A DNA stretch of 64,000 nucleotides from Hyaloraphidium curvatum (lineage: Eukaryota > Monoblepharomycota > Hyaloraphidiomycetes > Hyaloraphidiales > Hyaloraphidiaceae), in contig JAIVFI010000004.1 of NCBI GenBank assembly GCA_025558095.1, positions 186,001 through 250,000 on the forward strand, written 5' to 3'. The notes beneath the pieces were generated by a model. That model was not told where the DNA came from. It was given only the letters and a program-made list of their open reading frames with translations, and searched no databases. The number at the start of each line of letters is the position of its first letter. The stretch's first letter is position 1. Shown here one piece after another: positions 19,978 through 30,627 of the stretch. The position numbers and the translations under genes were made by a program.

Positions 19978-20815
19978 ATGCCCTTCGCCACGATCAACGG
20001 CCAGAAGATCCGCTTCGACGATACGGGCGGCTCCAACCCTCCCGTCGTCCTGTCCCACGGGTTCCTGATGGACCGCACGATGTTCGCGCCGCAGGTCGCG
20101 GCGCTCAAGGACAAGTACCGCGTGATTACCTGGGACGAGCGCGGGTTCGGCGAGACCGAGTTTGACGGGAAGCCGTTTACGTACTGGGACTCTGCCCGGG
20201 ATTTGATCGGGCTCCTGGACCACTTGGGCATCGACAAGGCCGTCATCGGAGGCATGAGCCAGGTGGGCATTACGGCGCAGACGAGATTGGATTCAGGCTG
20301 ACCGGCGCCGACAGGGCGGATTCCTCTCGCTCAGGGCGGCGCTGACGGCCCCCGAGCGCATCCTCGGCCTGATCCTGCTCGACACCCAGGCCGGCGTCGA
20401 GGACGAGGAAAAGAAGGTCGCCTACGGGCAGCTCATCGATGGATGGGCGGCGAACGGCCCTGTGGACGAGATCGCCAACACGGTGGCCTTCATTATCATC
20501 AACGACAAAGTCGCGAACGAAAAATGGATCTCCATTTGGCGCTCGAGGCCGAAAGAGGGCATCATCGAGCCGGGCAGGTGCCTGACGGGGCGCGACGACA
20601 TCACCAGCCGGCTGGGCGAGATCAAGGTGCCCGCCCTCGTGGTCCACGGGATTGACGACACGGCCATCACCATGGACAGGGCGGAGATCCTGGCGGAGGG
20701 CCTGTCGGGCTGCGACGGTGTCGTCAAGGTGGCCGGGGCGCACGCCGCCAACCTGACGAACCCGGAGCCGGTCAACGAGGCGATCCTCGGCTTCCTCAAA
20801 AAGGTCTACAAGTAA
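19978..20815 (+). CDS. Alpha/beta-fold hydrolase
   Basis: Exons 19978-20262 and 20315-20815 give 261 residues. The oxyanion-hole HGF follows the first strands, DERGFGET is the standard loop, and the nucleophile elbow is GMSQGG, assembled across the 52-nt intron. The acid is probably the Asp of HGIDDTA and the His is in AGAHAANLTNPE. The chain resembles bacterial and fungal esterase/epoxide-hydrolase-like enzymes (for example 3-oxoadipate enol-lactonase relatives); substrate is not deducible. No signal peptide. It lies on the same strand as the CoA-transferase 379 bp upstream. Confidence 0.9.
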
Positions 20816-20955
20816 GAAGGGACGCTTTTGATTCCCTCTCAACCCCTGGGGAGGGCGACAAGCTATCTACTGTTTTCGGTGATTCGAGGAGGAGGTCGGC
20901 TGTAAACAGAGCTCCAAGAGGCTGCGGATCGCCGTCCTACGCCTGGCCATTCGCG

Positions 20956-21681
20956 ATGCAGATTCTTCATTTGTCTGCTCTCTTTGCGGTGCTCCTAGCC
21001 GGCGGCGTTGCGCTGCTGATGCCCGGCGAGCCGCCGCCGGTGCCCGGCCTGGACGCGGCGCAGCTGGCGCGGTTCGCGTCCCTCAACGCGTCCAACGCGC
21101 CCGCGGGCCGGGCCGACCCGTACGTGTTCTACGCGGCGCATCCGACGGAGCTGCTGCCGCCGCCGCCGAGCCACGTGTGCGGCCTGCGCTTCGTGGACGA
21201 CGCGAAGACGACGTACGCGCTCGAGGACTTCAAGTCCCCGGCCGCCGCCGAGGCTGCCGGCGCCCGCGTCACGCACTACGGCAGGTGTGGCACGTGCTCC
21301 ACGCTGCAGGATCTCGCCGTCTACTTGGGCAGGCCGGACCTCACCGCCCCCGTGCGGAAATGTGGGCTCCTGTCGCCCGTGCGGCCGCTGGCCATGACCT
21401 GCCTTCGCAAGCTCGGGTTCTCCGAGGCGTGCGCGAGGACCTGGTATGCCAACATGCGGAACACGGCGCGGGTCTGTCTCTCCGTGTGCATGCGTTCGTG
21501 GATCGCCGGGGAGGCATCCAACACGGACGGGCGGAAGCTCAACACGTGCCTGGAATGCGATGAGGTGCGATCGGGGCCGGTTTTCAAGAGGGAAGCGGGC
21601 CGGACGCGGCGGAATTCGGGCATCGTGTCGTCGATAGCGAGGGACGACGCAGAGGTGGCAGCGGTGCAACATGACTATTGA
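20956..21681 (+). CDS. Signal-anchored Cys-rich protein of unrecognised conserved type
   Basis: Single exon of 241 residues. The first 22 residues form a signal peptide or anchor. The remainder contains about ten Cys in a tight arrangement (GRCGTCSTLQDLAVYL, KCGLLS, TCLRKLGFSEAC, VCLSVC, TCLECDEVRSGPVF) and ends with GRTRRNSGI. The dense, patterned Cys spacing and the charged C-terminal block indicate a real disulfide-rich lumenal or extracellular domain. I recall similar sequences only from uncharacterised proteins of algae and oomycetes, so no function is offered. Confidence 0.72.
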   Translation: MQILHLSALFAVLLAGGVALLMPGEPPPVPGLDAAQLARFASLNASNAPAGRADPYVFYAAHPTELLPPPPSHVCGLRFVDDAKTTYALEDFKSPAAAEAAGARVTHYGRCGTCSTLQDLAVYLGRPDLTAPVRKCGLLSPVRPLAMTCLRKLGFSEACARTWYANMRNTARVCLSVCMRSWIAGEASNTDGRKLNTCLECDEVRSGPVFKREAGRTRRNSGIVSSIARDDAEVAAVQHDY

Positions 21682-21986
21682 ACTCATCGCGCTACTTCGT
21701 ACCCCGGTGCCCCGCCGTCGCCGCCTATGGACGAAATGACATTTCCTCGGCCATGTGCTTTGCGCGGGACGTTCGGGTGGCCTTGCGAGTGGTGCCTCCG
21801 AGACCCCGCCCCGGGTCAACCCGACGCAAGGGCACAGGGGATGGCGTGCCCGTCGGCCAAATTACGTGCCTGCCTTCGCGCAATACTCCGGCGAGGAAGA
21901 TAAAGCAAACGGCTCGGGTGCGAAAGCGGACGAAGCTCCGGAATTGCATCTCGTCGCCCTGTCGCTCGCCCGCCCCCGGCCAACCA
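21682..21986. other. Gene-free stretch upstream of the transporter
   Basis: Holds the presumed 5' region of the transporter gene. No coding frame or repeat was recognised. Confidence 0.5.
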
Positions 21987-24137
21987 ATGTCTGCACCCAT
22001 CAACGAGAAGGAGCCGCCGTTCGCTCCGGCGACCAAGGACGTGGAAAACGCGTATGAGCATCCGCCGTCGGACAAGGAACGCGATTCGCAGTCGCTCGAG
22101 GAGAGCGAGTACGACCTCAAGCTCGTCGGTGCGTGGACCCAAATGCCCGCGCTGCCGAGCAAGTCCGCTAACCGGCCATCGGCGCAGACCCTACGACTCC
22201 GGGATGGGTGCCGGACCTCACTTGGACGCCCGAGGAAGAGGCCGCGATCCGCAAGTACATCGACTGGCACCTCCTGGTGCGCACCGCGGTCTCCCCCAAC
22301 CCCCCCCCACACTCCCTAACCGTCCCGCATGCAGCCCATCATCTTCTTCAAGTTCTTATTTCTGAATCTCGACCGCTTTAACATATCCAACGCGCTCACG
22401 GGAGGCATCATGAAGGACATCGGAGCCACCCTGGACACCATGAACCTCGGCGCGACCCTCCTGCTCGTCGGCTTCTGCGTTTTCGAGATCCCCTCCAACA
22501 TGGTCATTATGCGCGTTGGTGCTCACGTGAGTCGACGGCGCACCTCATCGCATGCATGCCCTGAGCCGCGGCTCCCTTCAGCGATGGCTTCCCTTCCTGA
22601 TGGTGTGCTGGGGCCTGGTGTCGACCTTCCAGGTGCGAACGTGCATTGCCTCCTTGTCTTCCGACTGCTGACGGACCGCGGATGCCGACTAACGACGGTC
22701 CCGGATGTGTGGCAGATGTTCATCACGGACACGACCTCGTTCCTGATCACGCGTTTCCTCATCGGCGCCTTTGAAGCCGGATGGATTCCCGGTGTGGTGA
22801 GCATCTTCGCTCATCGCCCATGCCTTGCCATCGATCCTGACGCGCGGATCCTCGCAGGTCCTGTACTTCTCGTTCCACTACAAGCGCGGTGAGCTGGCGA
22901 CCCGCCTCGCCGTCTTCTGGTCGTGCAACCAGGTCTCGGCCGCCATCTCGGGCGTCCTCGCCTACGGTATCCTGCAGATGAACGGCATCGCCGGGCTCAA
23001 GGGCTGGCAGTGGTGCGTCGTCTTCTGCCTACCTCCGATCCTCGTGACACTCGTGCTGATCTGCCTTGACCGCCCGCGCAGGCTGTTTGCCCTCGAGGGC
23101 GGCGCCACGGTCCTCGTTGGGATCGCTAGCTTCTGGCTCGTGCCCGACAGCCCGTGCTACAACAAGGCCCTCACGGAACGCCAGCGGCAGATCGCGGTCA
23201 CCCGGCTGATCCGAGACGACCCGCACAAGGGCGGCAGCGCCCGTGCCCACGTCAGCCTCGCAGAGGTCTGGGCTGCGGTCGGGGACTGGAACGTATGGCC
23301 TAATGTTAGTACCTGGTTGTCATGGTTGGCGGTGGATCGTACTCTGACCTGGCGGCTCCCAGCTTCTGTTCGCGTTCATCGTGATGCTGATCAATTCTGG
23401 CTACGGATTCTACCTCCCGCTCATCATCCAATCGTTCGGCTTCTCCGCGCTAAACAGCAACCTGCTCACGATTCCCGGCCAGGTGTGCGCAATCCCCCCT
23501 CTTGTTACCACACCTGCTTACTGCCTACCTCGTTACTCGCACAGATCGTCGCACTCATCCTCGGCCTCGGATCGGGCTTCATCTCGGACCGGCTCAGGAT
23601 CAAGTGGCAGGTCATCCTGTTCGGCCTCGGCGGTCTGCTCCTCGGATACATCCTCAACATCTGCATCCCGGCCACGAGATCGCAGGCCGGAGCCTACGTG
23701 GCTTCTATCATCACCGTGGGCTTCTTCCTCCCTTGGCACTCGGTCAACGCCTCGTGGCAGGCGGCCAACGTCGCCCCGGCCGGGAAGCGCGCCATCGTCT
23801 TCAGGTTCGCTCGCCCGTGCTGCTCCCTTCGGACGATAGCTCATCTCTTCCCCAACGCAGCATGTACATCATCTCGGTCAACATCGCCGGCGCTCTCGGC
23901 GTCTGGTTGTACCGCGACGATGACAGGCCGTACTTCCGCCGTGCGCTGTCGGTCTCGATCGTCCTGGTGGCCGTCGCCGCGGGCATCGTCATCCTCAGGC
24001 GGCTCCAGCTGCAGTGGCTCAACAAGCTGCGCCAGGGCAAGTGGGAGAAGCTCAGCGGCGAAGAGAGGGACGAGTACATCAAGACCGACTCGCGGAAGCT
24101 GGGCGACCGGGCGCTGAACTACAGGTACATATGGTAG
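21987..24137 (+). CDS. Major facilitator, allantoate permease (DAL5) family
   Basis: Ten exons (21987-22128, 22188-22276, 22335-22526, 22582-22632, 22716-22796, 22858-23012, 23082-23304, 23363-23482, 23545-23804, 23861-24137) give 529 residues with consistent phases. Family landmarks: LNLDRFNISNA in the first helix, EIPSNMVIMRVG, RWLPFLMVCWGLVSTFQ, TRFLIGAFEAGWIPG, WLFALEGG, LVPDSP in the central loop, IPGQIVALILGLGSGFISDR and a basic C-terminal tail. Fungal members import allantoate, ureidosuccinate, pantothenate, nicotinate or other organic anions with protons; the substrate here is unknown. The 69-nt sixth intron is stop-free and in frame. Confidence 0.94.
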
Positions 24138-24477
24138 GACTTTGTTGTGCTGGACGGGTCTTTTGGGAGCAAGACTGCTTTTCGTGGGATAGACACAGCG
24201 ATAGAGTAGACAAGACCGAAGAAAAACGGAGATGGAATAAACGAGAAAGGTCTTCTATCAGCACAGTGCCGATCGGGCTTGCACTAAGCCCAGCAATCTA
24301 TCGTCTGGTCTAGGCGTGTTCTTTACTGGCCCGTCAGCGCCCTCCGCCCGCGGCTGCACCAGTGGTCGCCGCTCTCGTAGCCGGTGCTTCCTCCCCAGAC
24401 CTCGGCGTGCCTTGCGCCGCACCTGGAGACGGGGATGATGGTCAGGCTTGCCCAGATTGGTGCGGTGCGATGCGAAC
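24138..24477. other. Convergent 3' flank
   Basis: Gene-free region between the convergent transporter and expansin-like genes; presumably holds both 3' UTRs. Nothing else was recognised. Confidence 0.6.
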
Positions 24478-25194
24478 TCACTCAAGGTAGGGTGAGAAGG
24501 TCGTCGCCTGGGCCGCGAGCCTGTCGCACTCCTCGTAGCTCGAGGCGAGGATGCAGTGCACCGAGTCGGCAGACAGGCAGGCGGCCTCGCCCGCGGCGGT
24601 GATCTTGACGGGGGAGAGGATGGGCACGGGGTTGCCGTCCCGCACGCACGAGAAGCCCGAGCCGCCGTAGTCGATCGCGCCCCCGGGGGCACGAGGCTCC
24701 GAGGGGATGTGGCTCTCGACCGGCGGGGCCGGCGGCGGCGGCGGGGGTGCGGGGGCAGAGGAGTCGACGACGCTCCACGAAACCCGGACGCGGGTCGGGT
24801 TCTCGCCCACGGCGCCGCGGAAGGTCGGGAACGTCATGTCGATGTCGCTCGCGGCGCAGTTGTGGCACCGATCCGCGATGATGCAGCGCGAACATCCCGC
24901 GGGCCCGCACACCTCGGCGGTCGCCCCGCAAAGCGAGCTGGGCACGCCGGCGGCGGGCCGCGTCGAGTCGTAAAGCTCGTGGCCGAGCGCGCACCACCCG
25001 GCGGAGGGGTCAAGGTACGTGCCGCAGGCGCCGGTCCAGCCGAGGCCGCCGGTGCCAGGGAAATACACAGTACCATCGCCGCTGTAGGCACGCTTCGCCA
25101 GGGCGATCGTGTTCACGGCGAGGGGGGCGGCGAGAGCCGAGCCGGCGTGAAGCGCGGCGAGGGCGGCGGCCGACGCGGCGGCGATGAAGCGCAT
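24478..25194 (-). CDS. Secreted expansin-like (double-psi beta-barrel) protein
   Basis: Single exon of 238 residues with a clean signal peptide (Ala-rich, first 22 residues). Residues about 37-145 form a double-psi beta-barrel of the expansin/barwin/RlpA kind: TVYFPGTGGLGWTGACG, CGAT, RCIIADRCHNCAASDIDMTFPTF with paired Cys and the conserved Asp of DIDM. A Pro-rich linker follows and then a small C-terminal Cys-containing region (GFSCV, ACLSAD, HCILA, EEC). Fungal proteins of this type bind or loosen wall polysaccharide without hydrolysis. The second expansin beta-sandwich (CBM63) is not evident. Confidence 0.85.
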   Translation of the reverse strand: MRFIAAASAAALAALHAGSALAAPLAVNTIALAKRAYSGDGTVYFPGTGGLGWTGACGTYLDPSAGWCALGHELYDSTRPAAGVPSSLCGATAEVCGPAGCSRCIIADRCHNCAASDIDMTFPTFRGAVGENPTRVRVSWSVVDSSAPAPPPPPPAPPVESHIPSEPRAPGGAIDYGGSGFSCVRDGNPVPILSPVKITAAGEAACLSADSVHCILASSYEECDRLAAQATTFSPYLE

Positions 25195-25852
25195 GTCGGC
25201 GGTGTTGCAGGCAGGGAGCGACGGATCGCTGGGCGGGTGCCGTGGTTTGCAGGCAGAGTGCCGCGGTTCGAGGGCAGAAAGTCGAAGTGTCTGCGGGCGC
25301 CGAAGCGAAGATGGGCGGTGACCCCGGCCTCGCCGGGCTTATGTAGACGGGAGGCATCATGTGAATGCTGGTTTGGAGGCGGAGGTTTTGCGGCAGATTT
25401 CCCCGAAGGGTCGCGTGCGGCCGATTCGGCTTGGGGGACCGATCGGCCCGACAAACACGTGCGGCGGAGCTCTGCCACAAAGAAAAAGTTTCACCGAGAT
25501 CGACGCCTGGCCTCGAGGAGAAGGGCCAATCTGGAGGTTGAATTGGATGGCGGTATGGCCTCTCGATGTAGCGGGAGCGATTGCAAGGAGGATTCGGTCC
25601 GACGGCAGCTTTGAGAAGACTCTATGGGCGAGGGTAGTGCGATCGTGCCCCAAAGGCGTACAGCGGCAGTGGAACGCAGATGCCCCATTAAAGTCCTTCA
25701 TTACAACTCGCTTCCGTGAATCCTGTTGTCCGATGAGGTCCAACGGTGTTTGTCCGTGCGATCGCGTCAGTGTCGCCGGTACCGCCGTCCCCTTCCATTA
25801 CCCACGATGCCCCGCCCGCGATGACCCCGCCGGCGCGCCTCAGGACCGTGCA
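25195..25852. other. Gene-free divergent upstream region
   Basis: 658 bp between the start codons of the expansin-like (-) and PIG-Y (+) genes. An open frame covers part of it in the PIG-Y frame, but the composition is not protein-like, so it is treated as promoter and 5' UTR. Confidence 0.55.
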
Positions 25853-26380
25853 ATGTCGGCCACCGGACTCCCGTCGCCGCTCCCGCCGTCGCTGAGGCGG
25901 CGCGGCGTCCCGCCTGGCCCGCCGAGCCCGCAGCCGTCCTCCCCGTTGAACGATCCCGACACGCTCGGGCCGGAAGAGTTGGAGCGGCTTTTTCCCTTCC
26001 TGCGGCCGCTGAGGGAGGACGGCGGGCCGGCATTGGCGACCGCGAGGTCGGTTACGGATTTCGGGGCGGCGGAGGACGCAGACGCGGAGCAGGACTCGAC
26101 TTGGCTCTGGGGCCTCGCGCTGCTCGCCCTCTCGGGGTTCGTGTTTGTCTTTGGCCTCTACGCGGCGGTGATCGCGCCTTTCATGCCGGAAACGGGGGTA
26201 AAGGTTGGTCGTCTCTCCAGCTTGCCTCGCCATCCCCTTCCCTCATGCCGCGACACTCAGCTACTGGACCTGATTCGCGAGGACCGCTACTACTCGTTCC
26301 TGGTGCCACTCACGCTGCCGGTGACGGTGATACTCATGGTCGTGAACTGGGTCGGTTTCAAGGTGTACCGGCATAACTGA
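25853..26380 (+). CDS. PIGY: PIG-Y-like subunit of GPI-GlcNAc transferase
   Basis: Exons 25853-26203 and 26261-26380 give 156 residues; the 57-nt intron is stop-free. Two hydrophobic helices (SGFVFVFGLYAAVIAPF and YSFLVPLTLPVTVILMVVNW) are followed by the ending GFKVYRHN. Human PIG-Y is only about 71 residues, has the same two-helix hairpin and ends in a K-x-x-RHN pattern, so the match is in the second helix and tail. Here there is an extra Pro-rich N-terminus of about 85 residues. The complex adds GlcNAc to phosphatidylinositol at the ER, the first step of GPI-anchor synthesis. PIG-B is encoded 11 kb away. Confidence 0.78.
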   Translation: MSATGLPSPLPPSLRRRGVPPGPPSPQPSSPLNDPDTLGPEELERLFPFLRPLREDGGPALATARSVTDFGAAEDADAEQDSTWLWGLALLALSGFVFVFGLYAAVIAPFMPETGVKVGRLSSLPRHPLPSCRDTQLLDLIREDRYYSFLVPLTLPVTVILMVVNWVGFKVYRHN

Positions 26381-26487
26381 GGGAAGCGCGGATCCCGGTG
26401 TTTGCGAGCCGAAGAAACGAGCGGGGTCTTGTCGACGTCCGCATGATTAGATTAACTAGTTACATGTTCAAGACAGAGATGTTCAGA

Positions 26488-29428
26488 TCAATCGAGCAGC
26501 CGCTTGAGTATGGCTCTCTGGGTCTTGACGTACCCCGCATCATCCTCCTCGACCGCGACCGAGACTAGGAAACGTCGTTCGGGTGCCTGACCTTTCGTGT
26601 TGACCAGCTCCGCGAGACGCGTCCACAGCGCGGCCTTTGCCTTTGCAAAGGACCCCCCTGTCTGCTTCAGGTCTTGCGGCGGCAACCCCGGAAACAACGA
26701 CGCTGCCGCCTCCGCGCCAGACACTTGCAACGACAGTCGTTGCCGATCATCTAGCGGAATCGCAAACTGCGGGGAGTTCGCGCTTCGAACGCTGCCAAAG
26801 AGCGAGTCCATAAGGGAGGCGTTGGACTGCATGGAGTGAGGGAAGCTCGCCCGGATGCTCGCCCCCGGGGCGGCAAACTGCGATTCCAAGCTCGTGCGCG
26901 GTCGCGGCTTCGGGGCGCGGCCGGAGATTACAAGGTACAGCGGCGCGAAAGACCACTCCACAGCTTGTTCCGAGATTGGATGGTTCGTGCACCTTGCGAT
27001 CCCATCCTTGGCCAACTTGATCCCTCGCTGGCACCTGGTGCACCAGGGAGCGGGAAGGTCCTCAATCCTGCTTTCAAGTTCCTCGAGCGCATTCTCGAAG
27101 CCCTTGGCGCAGATTACTGCGTTGGAGCGCGAGAATTTGACGTCCTCGAGAATCCCGTTGATTACCGCGAGGCCCGAATGTTTGGTTGCGGTAAGCTCCG
27201 AGAAGTCCTCAACCACGCGAGCGTGCTCCGCGGGATCAACCCGGGACCGAAAATCGGCCGCAATTGCGCCGTCAATTGCGTCGATCCGAGAAGCCTCCGA
27301 CACGGCAAAGGTGGGCCCCGGATCGTGACGAGAGGTGCGGCGTCCAGGCAGAGTCCAGGACGGCAAGTCTACGCCGTAAAGATCCACCACGCGGTCGACA
27401 AGTGACCGGGCCTGATTGGCCAGGGTGGACACGGCAGCGGGGCTGAATAGGACAGTGTGAGGCGATCGCGATGATGCGCAAAGACGCTTCTACCGTACCA
27501 GATAATCTTTGCGCGCTTGCCACGGGAGTCAACCACTTCAAGCACAATGTCAGTGCCTTTCTGACCAGGTAGTGAGGGCGAGGGCAAGACTCCTGCGCTT
27601 TCACCGTGCCCCTTCCGGTGGATGCCCAAGACAAAGCATCGCTGGCACCAATCTGTCAACGCCGCAAAAGTCCGATCGCAATCACGTAACTCACAAGTTG
27701 AGTGCTCAGTCCAGCAAGAACGTCCTCTATGGTGTCCCGGCCCAAGGCTTGGCCGACCCTCTGCAGCGGCTTGCTCATCATCTGCTCGCTGTTCTTAACT
27801 GCAGAGCGATGCGCGCTCAAGAAAGTGTCCGACGCAGCCCATGCCACGACCGCGGCGGCTCTCGTCGCCAGATGAGAAGGAAGCGTGGCGGGCACCCGCA
27901 CATACGACCCGCGCTTGGAGGAGTATCGAAACAGGAGCTTGGCCGCCGAAGCCGCCCCCGTCGTTGACGCCGACATGACGTCCTTCCCCTTCTTGCGGAA
28001 CGAGCGGATTTTCATCCCTTCCACGGCAATGACGTCCCCGATCTCAAAGCGGTCCGCCTGGCCCCGATCGGCGACCCAGTTCACCCTGCCTCCCCACAGA
28101 GTCAACCCGAAGAAGCTGACGTCAGGGTCGCCCACGCCGATCGACCGGAAATGGACCTCCGAACCATCCGGTCTATGCCAGGTCTCCAAAGTATTGATTT
28201 GCATGACGACGCAAACGAAGCACCAGAGCTCTCTTTCGTCCGGCCGCAGTGTTCGGAGCGGTTCCGGGCTGGCAAAGGTGTGGCGCCGCGTCCCATGCCG
28301 AGGAAACTCCACAGGGGCAATGATCTCGTCCTCCGAGGGTCCCGAGTCGACGATATCGTCTGCAGACAATCGCGGAGGGAAGTCTGGCGGCGCCTCTGTG
28401 CGCTTTGCGTCGGCCTGCGGCGTGCGCGTCGCCGCCGCTGTTCGGGCGATCGAAGTCACCGGTATCCTTTTTGGAGACGCCGGGGGACTGCTTTCGACGG
28501 TGTTGGTATCGCGGGAAAGCAGCGATTTTCCGAGGGATTGATTGCGAGCCTCTTGCGAGACCGGAGCAAAGGTCAAGGCGAAGGCCGTATCGTCCTCTGC
28601 AGCACCAGGTCCGGGCACGGAGCTCGGGACGTATCCGTTTGCCTCCCAGCCCGGCTTCTCGGCAGCAACCTGCGACATGGCAACCTGCGATGCTTCGAAC
28701 TGCGACAGGGCCAGGAAGATGTTGTCCGCGGCCGCGCGCCGCAGGCCCTCGTCCAGCTCCGCGCTCCTCTCGGCGGCGTCGTCCCCGTCCGAGTCCTCGT
28801 CGATGGGAAGCGCGACGCTGGGCTTCGCCGGCGATCCATCTTGTTGGGAGCTTTGTACGAGGATGAAGGGCCCGGCTCCAGCGGCTTTCGCAGCCGAAGG
28901 AGCCACAGTGGAACCGGCAGCATTGTCTCCCCACGACGACGGGAAAGAAGGAAGCACGTCGTTCCCAACAAAGATCCGGGCTCCGCTCAATTCCGCCGTG
29001 TTTCGTTTGAATGGTTCCTTGGAGAACGGCGGCAAAGGGGCACCCGTGCGCTCCTTGGCCCGGGGTCTGCCGCTCCCCGACGCGTGATGCGAGCTCGCAG
29101 GCTGCGGAACCGAAGACGAGGCAAAGACAATAAGAACCTGTAGCCCAGGCGAAAGCACATAACGCACCGGTTCTTGTTCCGGGAAACGCGGCCGCTTCGC
29201 AGAAACCTCCGCACCCAGCTCCTCCGGCGGCAGGTCCGTCAAAATGGCCCTCAGGTCCTCGCCAATCTCCGCACGGAACCTCTTTCTCTGCGGCCCGCTG
29301 TCGGCAGGCGGCGGATCCCATTTCGAGAGCTGCTCGACCGGGCCTTCCGCAACCGGGACCGGAGAACCCGCCCCACTGCTGTCGCCGTCACCAAGGCTCA
29401 GCGGGGGCAAGACCACGCGATATTGCAT
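26488..29428 (-). CDS. OB-fold and zinc-ribbon protein, possibly ssDNA-binding (SHLD2/RPA1-like)
   Basis: Proposed exons 29428-29159, 29101-27691, 27652-27499 and 27442-26488 total 929 residues in phase. Residues 1-420 are mostly disordered and acidic or Ser/Pro-rich. An OB-like segment follows (ETWHRPDGSEVHFRSIGV, SFFGLTLWGGRVNWV, FEIGDVIAVEGMKI, VRVPATL). Then CQRC, TDIVLEVVDSRGKRAKII and a C-terminal CTRC-x12-CTNH zinc ribbon within a second beta-rich domain ending ISGRAPK. The order (long disordered N-terminus, OB folds, C-terminal zinc site) and size resemble shieldin subunit 2 or RPA1-type ssDNA-binding proteins. The 38-nt second intron is the weakest splice; a 42-nt alternative gives a poor frame. 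Function is inferred only. Confidence 0.55.
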
Positions 29429-29639
29429 CCTAGACTCGTGTCATCGCCCCGCAACGTCGCGCCGCGGGTCGGTGCGAGTTGCACGGCCCATGATTGCTCT
29501 CAAGATTCCACTTCGGTTGCGCGACTGACACGACATCGGAACCCCGCCTAGCCCGGCCAAACATGGAATTTCACCCACGAAAAGAACGGTGGCCAATGAT
29601 TCGCAACCGGGTATCAATTCGATCGGCCCCTCAAACCGC

Positions 29640-30374
29640 CTACATCGCCTCCAGCACGTGGATGCCGTCTTTGTCAATCATCTTCACCAGGAACTCCCCC
29701 TGGTTGATCACCAGCCTCGTGCGCAGCTCGTGGATGCACTTCTTCAGCACATCCTTCGCCTCGTCGAGGTTCATGTCCGGCTTCCAGTGGCGGTCGAATA
29801 CCGAGGAGCAGAAGTATGCCGAGTAGCCGTGCGCGCCGAACGGCACCTTCACCATGGCGCCCAGGTAATCCATCCAGAAGAGGGCCGGTTCCGAGGTCTT
29901 CGGGTCCACGCCGCCGAGGAGCAGGTTCACCTGGTACGGGTTCTGGACGCGGGGCGGGTGTGAGCACGCGTGCAACGATGGGGGCGCTCCCGACGCGTCC
30001 CGGGCCACGCGAACCGCAGATCGCCGCACACTGCGAGGCGTGCACGCGTTTCCCGGGCACGGCGGCGCCCGCCGCGGGAGATCACCCACCCTGCTCCGCA
30101 GGCTGTCCGCCAGCTCGCGCCGCACAAAGTGCGCGAGCCCCGACGGCGACAGCGCGATGCCGTTGCGGATCTCGTACAGCGAGATGTTGCGCTGGATGTA
30201 CTCGGCGAAGTTGACGGCGTCGCCGGCCTCGCCGGCGAACGACATGACCGTGTGCCGGTTGAGGTCGCGCGTCTTGTCCTCGCCGCGCTTCATGACGACG
30301 ATGCTCCGCGCCGCGTTCGTGTCCGCCGCGATGAGCGTAAAGTCCTTTCCGCAGAGCCCGAGGAGCGCCTCCAT
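29640..30374 (-). CDS. PSMB2: 20S proteasome subunit beta-4 (Pre1/PSMB2 type)
   Basis: Exons 30374-30090 and 29942-29640 give 195 residues (human PSMB2 201). MEALLGLCGKDFTLIAADT begins directly at the mature fold with no propeptide and without the N-terminal catalytic Thr, as expected for this structural, non-catalytic beta subunit. MSFAGEAGDAVNFAEYIQRNISLYEIRNG, NPYQVNLLLGG, DYLGAM, GYSAYFCSSV and the C-terminal FLVKMIDKDGIH are family landmarks. The 147-nt intron is long for this locus, GC-rich, stop-free and a multiple of three. Confidence 0.95.
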   Translation of the reverse strand: MEALLGLCGKDFTLIAADTNAARSIVVMKRGEDKTRDLNRHTVMSFAGEAGDAVNFAEYIQRNISLYEIRNGIALSPSGLAHFVRRELADSLRSRVGDLPRRAPPCPGNACTPRSVRRSAVRVARDASGAPPSLHACSHPPRVQNPYQVNLLLGGVDPKTSEPALFWMDYLGAMVKVPFGAHGYSAYFCSSVFDRHWKPDMNLDEAKDVLKKCIHELRTRLVINQGEFLVKMIDKDGIHVLEAM

Positions 30375-30627
30375 CTCGGCGGCGTGGGGGCAGCAGGGTG
30401 TGGAACGAACGCGTCCTCGCAACGCAACCGGTCACCACCATGCCGGAGATCGGCCAACTTGCCAACCCACTGCCCGCGATCTGCCCAAGAATCAATCGTT
30501 GAAACAGCAATAGAATCGGTGGTATCAACCCATACACTCCGTGAGCCATTAATCTAGCTACAATACGCATCAGACCGAACGCCGCGGCCGGTCCCGCCGG
30601 ACCGCCGCCCTCGCCGTCCAGGGCCGG

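Noticed and set aside
25361-25852. Upstream extension of the PIG-Y frame
   Set aside because: Open by chance and begins with ATG, but composition is not protein-like and PIG-Y proteins are short.
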